Made by a program: the position numbers and the translations under genes. The notes under the pieces are model-generated. The model did no database searches and had not been told where the DNA came from. It saw nothing but the letters and a program-made list of their open reading frames with translations. This document shows, piece by piece, positions 23,257 to 29,505 of a stretch of 33,767 nucleotides of DNA (positions are counted from its first letter, which is position 1; the number at the start of each line of letters is the position of its first letter). The DNA comes from Corallococcus llansteffanensis (lineage in GTDB: Bacteria; Myxococcota; Myxococcia; Myxococcales; Myxococcaceae): positions 1-33,767 of the forward strand of contig NZ_RAWB01000032.1 of assembly GCF_003612055.1 (NCBI RefSeq), written 5' to 3'.

Positions 23257-24765
23257 TCACCCCGGCCCCGCGGCGTCGGGGCCGCGCTTCGGTGCGCCGT
23301 TGCGCTCCTGGATGCGCGCCACCAGCCCCGTCGTCGAGCACCCCTCCACGTAGTCGAGGACGAGCACGCGCCCCCCCGCCTCCCGGACGCAGCGCTGGCC
23401 GGGGATCTGCTCGGGGCGGTAGTCGCCCCCTTTCACGAGGACGTCGGGGACGACGTTGCACACCAGCCGCTCCGGGGTGTCCTCACTGAAGGGGACCACC
23501 CAGTCCACCGCCGCGAGCCCGGCGAGCACGCGCATGCGTTGCGCCAGGGGGTTGAGCGGCCGGGCCGGGCCCTTCAGTCGGCGCACGGAGTCGTCGTCGT
23601 TGACCGCGATGATGAGCCGGTCCGCGAGCCCCGCCATCTGCTCCAGATAGGAGACGTGCCCGGCGTGCAGGATGTCGAAGCAGCCGAGCGTCAGGGCCAC
23701 GGTCTCCCCGCGCGAGCGGGCGTCGCGCACGAGCTCCAGCAGGTGCGCCTCCGTGACGACGCCCCGCCCCGGCCCGCGAGGGCCCGCCACCGCCCGCCGC
23801 AGCTCCGGCAGGGTGGCGGCGGAGGTGCCGGGCCTGCCCACGACGAGGCCCGCCGCCACGTTGGCCAGCGTCACCCCTTCCGTCAGCGGAATGCCCGCCG
23901 CCAGCGCCGCCGCCAGCACCGCGATGACGGTGTCGCCCGCGCCGGTGACGTCCAGGACGGAGCGCGCGGTCGCAGGCAGATGCAGCGCGGGGTGGCCGTC
24001 GCGCAGCAGCGTCATGCCCTCCGCGCCCCGCGTGACGAGCAGGGCCGTCAGCGACAGCTCCCGCGCCAGCGCGAGCCCCCGGGCGGCCAGCACCGCGTCG
24101 TCCGCGCAGGGGCCCACCACGGCCTCGAACTCGCTCCGGTTGGGGACGAGCACCGTGGCCCCCGCGTAGCGCGAGAAGTCGCGGCCCTTCGGAGCGACGA
24201 GGACGGGGCATGAGGCCGCGCGGGCCGCCTGGATGAAGCGCAGGGGCTCCCGCAGCGTCCCCTTGCCGTAGTCGGACAACACGACGGCGCCCGCGTCCGC
24301 GAGCAGCGGGACGAGCAGCTCGAGGAGGCGCCCGTCGTGGCTCCCCGGCAGGCCGTCCTCGAAGTCCAGGCGGATCAGCTGCTGACGGGCGCCCAGGACC
24401 CGCAGCTTGGTGGTGGTGCGCACGCCAGGGGTCCGCAGGAGCCGGGTGCACACCCGGGCCTCCGCGAGCCGCTCGCCCAGCGCCTCCGCGGCGGCGTCCT
24501 CCCCGGTGACGCCCAGCACGGTGGCCCGGGCTCCCAGCGCCGCGACATTCACCGCGACGTTGGCGGCCCCACCCGGGCGGCACTCGTCCCGCTCCACGAG
24601 CACCACTGGCACCGGCGCCTCCGGGGACAGCCGTGACGCCGAGCCATGCCAGTAGCGATCCAACATCACATCCCCGGCCACCAGCACCCGGGCCGACTCC
24701 AGCGAGGCCAGCCGCTCCGCGAGCGTGTGGCCCGAAGGCAGGTCCACTTCCGGAGCGCGCCTCAT
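23257..24765 (-). CDS. hldE: bifunctional heptose 7-phosphate kinase / heptose 1-phosphate adenylyltransferase
   Basis: HldE performs two steps: C1 phosphorylation of heptose 7-phosphate, and later adenylylation of heptose 1-phosphate to ADP-heptose. The 502-residue protein has an N-terminal PfkB-type kinase with VLVAGDVMLDRYWHG, PGGAAN at 64-69 and DVTGAGDT at 272-279 (base D278). From about 354 it has a C-terminal cytidylyltransferase-fold domain with TLGCFDILHAGH (H367 and H370) and VKGGDYRPEQIPG. Both active sites look intact. The ATG is in a 4-nt ATGA overlap with the upstream nucleotidyltransferase-like gene, with GGAGG 6 nt before it. No hldD epimerase gene is in the window. Confidence 0.93.
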   Translation of the reverse strand: MRRAPEVDLPSGHTLAERLASLESARVLVAGDVMLDRYWHGSASRLSPEAPVPVVLVERDECRPGGAANVAVNVAALGARATVLGVTGEDAAAEALGERLAEARVCTRLLRTPGVRTTTKLRVLGARQQLIRLDFEDGLPGSHDGRLLELLVPLLADAGAVVLSDYGKGTLREPLRFIQAARAASCPVLVAPKGRDFSRYAGATVLVPNRSEFEAVVGPCADDAVLAARGLALARELSLTALLVTRGAEGMTLLRDGHPALHLPATARSVLDVTGAGDTVIAVLAAALAAGIPLTEGVTLANVAAGLVVGRPGTSAATLPELRRAVAGPRGPGRGVVTEAHLLELVRDARSRGETVALTLGCFDILHAGHVSYLEQMAGLADRLIIAVNDDDSVRRLKGPARPLNPLAQRMRVLAGLAAVDWVVPFSEDTPERLVCNVVPDVLVKGGDYRPEQIPGQRCVREAGGRVLVLDYVEGCSTTGLVARIQERNGAPKRGPDAAGPG

Positions 24766-26252
24766 GCCAGGCCTCCCGCGAGCGCGGTGGCGAAGGCCGC
24801 GCGGCCCCGCTGGAAGCGCGGCAGGTACACGTCCCGCAGGAAGGCGCGCGTGCCGGGCAGGTCGTCGCCCGGGGCTGGCGCCTGCTGGAAGGAGCCGTCG
24901 GCGGCGAAGTACTCGGGGACGAGCGGCGTCACGTCCTGGAACCCCGCGGCCTGGAGTGCCTCCGTCAGGCGGAGGTTGCAGGTGGAGATGCGGTCGCGGA
25001 TGAGCTCCGGCCAGTGCCGCCACAGCGGCAGCTCGTCCCAGAGCGGGCGCAGGCGTTCGGAGAGGGCCAGGAGGTGCTCGGCGTGGGGGTAGAACTCCGC
25101 GAGCCTCCGGTAGCCCTCCTCGCGCGTGGCGCCTGCGTCGACGATGCCCTGGAGCAGGCCCCGGTAGAAGCCGAACAGGTCCTCGAAGTTGTCGCAGTCC
25201 TTGAGGACGAACGGGTCGACGGTGTCCGCCTTGAGCCGGGCCCGGACGTCGAAGAAGGCCGAGGCGAAGTCGCTGGCGTGGTCCTGGCGCAGCCCCTCTC
25301 CGGGCCGCAGCGTGCCCCGCCGGCGCTTGAGGCCATAGCGGAGGGTGCCCAGGCAGGAGAGCGCCTTGGAGCTGGCCAACGCCCTCCACGCGGTGCGCAG
25401 GAACACGTCCATGTAGACGCTGGAGTCCTTCGCGCCGCGCAGGTCATCCAGGCGGGACAGGCCGCGCATACCCTCGCGCGTGAAGACGAGCAGGTTGGGG
25501 TCCTTCACGTCGTACGCCGTCGCCGGGCCCGGCCCGTCCCGGGTGATGAGCGTCTCGTAGTAGTTGCCGGAGAACAGCTCCGGCGTGCCGTCCGGGAACA
25601 CCCGCTGCTTCGCCCCCACGTTGAGGATGAGCTCGTGCGGCCCGACGTCGGGCTCCATCAGCCAGGGGAAGACATCGTAGGCGAGGACGATGTCCCCCGC
25701 GCACCACACGAGCGCGTCCCCGTCCCGCGCGCCGAGAGGCTCCGCGGCGCTCCTCACGGAGTGGAAGAAGGAGATTCGCTCCCGGTCCTCCGGAATGAAC
25801 AGCAATTGCCCGGGCTCCTGGAGGACGTGCGCTTCGAGGAGGTAGTCGCGCATCACCTCCACCACCCGGCCCACCTCGGCGGAGCCATAGACGCTGACCT
25901 GCACGCCGCAGGTGGCGAAGTGGAGGATGGGGAACGCGATGACGGGAAGGGTGTCGAGCATCGGGTAGAGGAACTTCAGGTCATCGACGCCGCCCTCCAC
26001 GGTCCGCTCCATGCGCGTCGCCGCGAGGCGCACGGGACTGCGCAGCGTGAGGCCCCGCTGCTGATCGCGCATCCGCTGGTGGGCCACGACGCGCTTCTCG
26101 ACGACGCACGCCAGCGCGGCCTCCCGCGACGGGAAGAGCTCGTGGCTCGCCGAGATGGCGACGTGGCGCGCGGGCCGGAGGGCCCCCTGGAGGCTCGCGG
26201 GCGGCGCGCGCCCTTCAGCGCGAGGCCGTTTCAGCGTCGTCTGCGATTGCAT
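24762..26252 (-). CDS. nucleotidyltransferase-like protein, first gene of the heptose operon
   Basis: This 496-residue protein is the full-length paralogue of the 11761-13197 product. The N-terminal half has KFLYPMLDTLPVIAFPIL, GVQVSVYG and AGDIVLAYDVFPWLM, which look like a nucleotidyltransferase/GT-A core, again without the usual GxGTR loop. The C-terminal half (DPFVLKDCDNFEDLFGFY, ELPLWRHWPELIRD, VPEYFAADGSFQ) is conserved with the paralogue but not recognised. ATG 26252 gives about 26 more N-terminal residues than the paralogue; no clear ribosome site is seen. It heads the eleven-gene operon and overlaps hldE by 4 nt, so it is very probably part of the heptose pathway. Activity unproven. 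Confidence 0.65.
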   Translation of the reverse strand: MQSQTTLKRPRAEGRAPPASLQGALRPARHVAISASHELFPSREAALACVVEKRVVAHQRMRDQQRGLTLRSPVRLAATRMERTVEGGVDDLKFLYPMLDTLPVIAFPILHFATCGVQVSVYGSAEVGRVVEVMRDYLLEAHVLQEPGQLLFIPEDRERISFFHSVRSAAEPLGARDGDALVWCAGDIVLAYDVFPWLMEPDVGPHELILNVGAKQRVFPDGTPELFSGNYYETLITRDGPGPATAYDVKDPNLLVFTREGMRGLSRLDDLRGAKDSSVYMDVFLRTAWRALASSKALSCLGTLRYGLKRRRGTLRPGEGLRQDHASDFASAFFDVRARLKADTVDPFVLKDCDNFEDLFGFYRGLLQGIVDAGATREEGYRRLAEFYPHAEHLLALSERLRPLWDELPLWRHWPELIRDRISTCNLRLTEALQAAGFQDVTPLVPEYFAADGSFQQAPAPGDDLPGTRAFLRDVYLPRFQRGRAAFATALAGGLA

Positions 26253-26321
26253 GGCACACATCCAGGAGGTGGGGCCCCCGCGACCACCGGGGCCCGCCTC
26301 CCCACCCATGAGCAACCCCGA

Positions 26322-26336
26322 TGCCATCCGATGGCA
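26322..26336. repeat. small hairpin TGCCAT-ccg-ATGGCA
   Basis: A perfect 6-bp inverted repeat with a 3-nt loop lies directly next to the larger hairpin at 26337-26364, in the untranslated region ahead of the heptose operon. It may be an operator or part of a structured leader. Confidence 0.45.
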
Positions 26337-26364
26337 GTGCACGAAAGCGTCTGCTTTCGCGCAC
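26337..26364 (-). promoter_or_regulatory. 12-bp hairpin in leader of the heptose operon
   Basis: The arms GTGCACGAAAGC (26337-26348) and GCTTTCGCGCAC (26353-26364) flank a 4-nt loop. On the plus strand there is one A-C mismatch; in minus-strand RNA it becomes a G-U pair, so the stem is complete only in a transcript reading toward the operon. It could be a terminator for the arsC operon or an attenuator/leader element for the heptose operon. On the plus strand a T-rich TTGGGTTTT follows. Confidence 0.5.
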
Positions 26365-26419
26365 TTGGGTTTTGCAAGGCCATACGGGCACCGGGGCAGC
26401 GTCATGCCGCGACGCAGGC

Positions 26420-26436
26420 GCGTCTTGCGAAGACGC
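26420..26436 (-). terminator. hairpin just after arsC
   Basis: GCGTCTT and AAGACGC form a perfect 7-bp stem with a 3-nt loop, 8 nt beyond the arsC stop. The position suits a terminator of the GMC/hydrolase/arsC operon. No T-run follows. Confidence 0.5.
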
Positions 26437-26444
26437 ACCCCGCT

Positions 26445-26852
26445 TCAGACGCCGGGGAGCCAGCCCTCTCGCGTCAGCAACGCCATGACGCGGGAGCGCA
26501 CGTCCTCGCGAATCTCGCGCACGCGCTCCACCGGCTTGCCCTTGGGGTCCTCCAGGGGCCAGTCGTCACGCTTCAGGCCCGGCACGTAGGGGCACGCGTC
26601 ACCGCAGCCCATGGTGATGAGCCATTGCGCCCCCTGGGCCAGCCCGTCCGTGAGGCGCTGGGGCTTCGCGCCCGACAGGTCGAGGCCCACCTCCGCCATG
26701 GCGGCGTGCACCTCCGGATGGACGCGCTCGCCGGGCTGCGTGCCCGCGGACACGGCGCGTGCCTTGTCGGGGTGCACCAGCGCATTGAAGAACGCCGCCG
26801 CCATCTGCGAGCGGCCGGCGTTGTGGACGCAGGCGAAGATGACCGTGTGCAT
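26445..26852 (-). CDS. arsC: arsenate reductase, thioredoxin-coupled low-molecular-weight phosphatase type
   Basis: This 135-residue protein reduces arsenate to arsenite using a Cys relay. The phosphatase-like P-loop CVHNAGRS sits near residues 8-15, with the nucleophilic Cys first. Two further cysteines in MGCGDACPYVPG supply the relay typical of the thioredoxin-linked class, and DWPLEDPKGKP holds the conserved Asp. The start is ATG 26852 with GAGGTG 5 nt upstream; a TTG at 26855 is adjacent. The gene starts 9 nt after the hydrolase stop, so it is in the GMC operon, yet no arsR, arsB or acr3 gene is present. A low-molecular-weight protein phosphatase role is possible but less likely given the extra cysteines. 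Confidence 0.87.
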   Translation of the reverse strand: MHTVIFACVHNAGRSQMAAAFFNALVHPDKARAVSAGTQPGERVHPEVHAAMAEVGLDLSGAKPQRLTDGLAQGAQWLITMGCGDACPYVPGLKRDDWPLEDPKGKPVERVREIREDVRSRVMALLTREGWLPGV

Positions 26853-26861
26853 CAACGCACC

Positions 26862-27953
26862 TCAGCCTGCGCGGGGCTGGAACTCCAGCGCTTCGCGCAG
26901 CACCGGGTAGGTGTCCTCGGACGCGGTGCAGCCCATGAAGGTGTCCAGGTGGCCGCAGCCCGGCAGCACGTGGCGCCGGTAGTAGCGGTCCCCGTTCGCC
27001 TCGCGCAGCCACGCGTAGGTGCGCTCCGTGGACGTGGGCAGGTAGGTGCGGTTCTTCTCACCGGCGATGAACGTGATGGGGCGCTTGAAGGGCGCCGGAT
27101 CCAGGTAGTCCGGCGGCCGGGCCTGGCCGTAGCGCTGGAGGTTGCCCGCGCGGCCGTGGTCGTAGCGCACCGCATGCCCGGCCCGCGCCATCTGCGCCAG
27201 GTGGCGGAACGTCGTCATGTTGCAGCGGCCGAACTGCTCCTCCAGCCGCGCGTGCGTCTCCCGGTTGAGCCGCGCATGCCGGTACAGCGGCCCGTACATG
27301 AACGACAGCCGGTGGCACACGGGGCTGTCGCACTCCATGCGCAGGAAGCTGGAGACCTTGCTGAAGGCCAGCTGGAACAGCGGCGTGCGCGACGCCTCGT
27401 CCGGCGTGAGCGAGTCCAGCCCCACGTCCAGCAGCTCCGCCACCCGCAGCATCGACTTGACGCGCGTGGCCTTGGGCACGTCGTGGTGCAGCGCCACCTG
27501 CGAGGCCACCACGCTGCGCACGTCCGGCAGGTGCCCGGCCGCGAGCGACATGAAGAACGCCGCCGAACCCGCGCAGTGCACCACCGCCTGCACCGAGTCC
27601 GCGCCGGTGATCTCCCGCACGCGCCGCACCGCCGCCGGCATGTCGTGGTCCGCCGCGTCGTCCAGCGAGAACTGGCGCAGGGGCAATTGCACGCTGGCGC
27701 GCCAGTCCAGGAGCCACGTGTCGTAGCCGTGGCGCACCAGGTACTGCACGAAGTTCTCCTTCAGCGTGGGCAGCATGAACATGCCGCTCCACACGCCCGC
27801 GCCGTGCACCAGCAGCACCGGCCCCTTCGTGCCGCCCACGTAGCGGGTGAGCCGCAAGGGGACGCCGTCCCCCGCGAGGAAGTCGTACCGCTCCACCGCC
27901 GGGAGCCCGCCCCGCGTCACGTCCTGGGAGAATGCACGTTGCTCAGAAGCCAT
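26862..27953 (-). CDS. alpha/beta hydrolase with Cys at the nucleophile position
   Basis: The 363-residue protein has an alpha/beta hydrolase fold: oxyanion strand VLLVHGAGVWSGMF near 46-59, DWRASVQL, and the nucleophile elbow VVHCAGS at 124-130. There the usual Ser of GxSxG is C127. The late FIAGEKN segment and GCGHLDTFMG supply the acid (Glu) and His. I recall related domains fused to the C-terminus of cholesterol-oxidase-like GMC proteins, with a similar HCxGS elbow. Here it is a separate gene that overlaps the second GMC gene by 11 nt, which supports a joint role in oxidation and hydrolysis of a lipid or sterol-like compound. No signal peptide. Confidence 0.8.
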   Translation of the reverse strand: MASEQRAFSQDVTRGGLPAVERYDFLAGDGVPLRLTRYVGGTKGPVLLVHGAGVWSGMFMLPTLKENFVQYLVRHGYDTWLLDWRASVQLPLRQFSLDDAADHDMPAAVRRVREITGADSVQAVVHCAGSAAFFMSLAAGHLPDVRSVVASQVALHHDVPKATRVKSMLRVAELLDVGLDSLTPDEASRTPLFQLAFSKVSSFLRMECDSPVCHRLSFMYGPLYRHARLNRETHARLEEQFGRCNMTTFRHLAQMARAGHAVRYDHGRAGNLQRYGQARPPDYLDPAPFKRPITFIAGEKNRTYLPTSTERTYAWLREANGDRYYRRHVLPGCGHLDTFMGCTASEDTYPVLREALEFQPRAG

Positions 27954-29490
27954 GGGCCACCGCCTCCGCGATGCGCTCGGACACCGCGCTGATGGTCATC
28001 ACCGGATGGAAACCAATCGACGTGGGGATGACGGAGCCATCCGCCACGAACAGGCCAGGGTAGTTGAACACCTCGCCCTGCGGGGACACGACGCCGCGCT
28101 CGGGCGACTCCGCCACGTGCGCCCCGCCCAGCGAGTGCACCGTGAAGGGCTTGCGGAACAGCTCCCACGTGACGAGCGGCGCGAAGGTGCCGCCGTACTG
28201 CGACGCCAGCTCCCGCATGGCGCCCGTCATCCGCGCCACCAGCTCCGCGTTCTCCCCCGCGTAGTCCCACTCCACGTCCAGGTGGTCGCCCTTGAGCCCC
28301 ATGCGCCCGTTGGCGTTGTCCTGGCCGATGGCGAACAGGTTGCTGGAGCGCGCGGGGTCCACCGCGTTGCTCAGCGGCTTGTTGAACAGGCCCTTGGCGA
28401 AGGCGGTGTGCACGAGCGGGCCCAGCTTCGTCCACAGCGGCGCGGCGATGCCTCCCAGCAGGCCCAGCTTCGGCTGCCCCATGCCCGCGAGCACCGTCGT
28501 CGCCGGCTTGTTGAAGGTGGCCGTCACCATCGTGAAGCGCGGGGCCTGGTCGAAGAACTTCATCACCGTGGCCACGTCCGGGCCCACCCACGGGAGGATC
28601 TCCTCGCGGCTGCCCTGCAGCGAGCCCAGGAAGTCGCCGTTGCCGGAGTAGCCGTGCCCCAGCCGGTCGCTCAAGAGCGGCAGCGTGCGCGCCCGGTCGC
28701 GGCTTCGCAGGAGAATCTCCACCGTGCCCAGCGCCCCCGCGGACAGCACCACGCGAGCGCCCTCCACGGACGCCTTCGCGCCGGTGGCGAGGTCCTGGTA
28801 GTGCACCCGGTAGCCGCCCGCGACGCGCTGCACGTGGGACACCGACAGGCCCGGCCACACCGTGGCGCCCAGCGCCTCCGCGCGCGCCAGGTAGGTCAGG
28901 TCCAGCGTGTTCTTCGCGCCGTGCTGGCAGCCGAACTCGCACTCCGCGCAGAGCTGGCACACCTTGCGGCCCGGCGCGGAGGGCCGGGTCCAGGACACGG
29001 CCTCCGTGGGGTCGAACGTCGGCCGGCCCATGCGCCCGGCGGCCTGCTGGAACAGGTCGCGCTTGCGCAGGGGGATGGACGCGGGGAACGGCGCCACGTC
29101 CAGCTCGCGCGCGACCTTGTCGTAGTAGGGCTCCAGCGCCTCGCGGGTGAAGCCCTTCGGCCAGCGCGGGTGGTCGAAGACGATGGGGTCCGGCCGCACG
29201 TGCACGTTGGCGTAGATGAGCGAGCCGCCGCCCACGCCGCTCGCCGTCACCGTGCCGATGCCGGACAGGAAGCGCACGTCGAAGAGGCCCTTCGCCTGGG
29301 GCCGGGACGGCTGGCGCCAGAACACCTCATCCGCGCGCGTGACGTCGCGGGGGAACTGGCCGGGGGCATAGCGCCGGCCCCGCTCCAGCACCGCCACGGA
29401 TTTGCCCGCCTGTGCGAGCCTGAGCGCGGTGATGGAACCCCCGAAGCCGGAGCCCACCACCACCACGTCGTACCGCGTCGCCATCCCCAC
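27943..29490 (-). CDS. GMC-family oxidoreductase (cholesterol-oxidase-like), second copy
   Basis: This flavoprotein of about 515 residues has YDVVVVGSGFGG at 7-18, LERGRRY near 36-41, GVGGGSLIYANV near 85-96 and a C-terminal GMC block with HSLGGAHVAE and VADGSVIP. A four-Cys motif, C178, C181, C184 and C188 (C-x2-C-x2-C-x3-C), followed by AKNTLDL, suggests an iron-sulphur or zinc site as in the cholesterol-oxidase-like subgroup. It probably oxidises a hydroxyl of a sterol or other hydrophobic alcohol. GTG 29490 is taken as start because AGGGAGG lies 10 nt before it; ATG 29484 is an alternative. It follows the first GMC gene by 15 nt and shares its core motifs. Confidence 0.85.
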   Translation of the reverse strand: MGMATRYDVVVVGSGFGGSITALRLAQAGKSVAVLERGRRYAPGQFPRDVTRADEVFWRQPSRPQAKGLFDVRFLSGIGTVTASGVGGGSLIYANVHVRPDPIVFDHPRWPKGFTREALEPYYDKVARELDVAPFPASIPLRKRDLFQQAAGRMGRPTFDPTEAVSWTRPSAPGRKVCQLCAECEFGCQHGAKNTLDLTYLARAEALGATVWPGLSVSHVQRVAGGYRVHYQDLATGAKASVEGARVVLSAGALGTVEILLRSRDRARTLPLLSDRLGHGYSGNGDFLGSLQGSREEILPWVGPDVATVMKFFDQAPRFTMVTATFNKPATTVLAGMGQPKLGLLGGIAAPLWTKLGPLVHTAFAKGLFNKPLSNAVDPARSSNLFAIGQDNANGRMGLKGDHLDVEWDYAGENAELVARMTGAMRELASQYGGTFAPLVTWELFRKPFTVHSLGGAHVAESPERGVVSPQGEVFNYPGLFVADGSVIPTSIGFHPVMTISAVSERIAEAVAHGF

Positions 29491-29505
29491 GATGTGCCGT
29501 CCTCC

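Noticed and set aside
24633-27992. Plus-strand open frame of over 1100 codons across hldE, the nucleotidyltransferase-like gene, arsC and the hydrolase
   Set aside because: It runs opposite to four well-supported genes, is rich in Arg, His, Gln and Val repeats, and has no motif. It is a GC-skew artefact.
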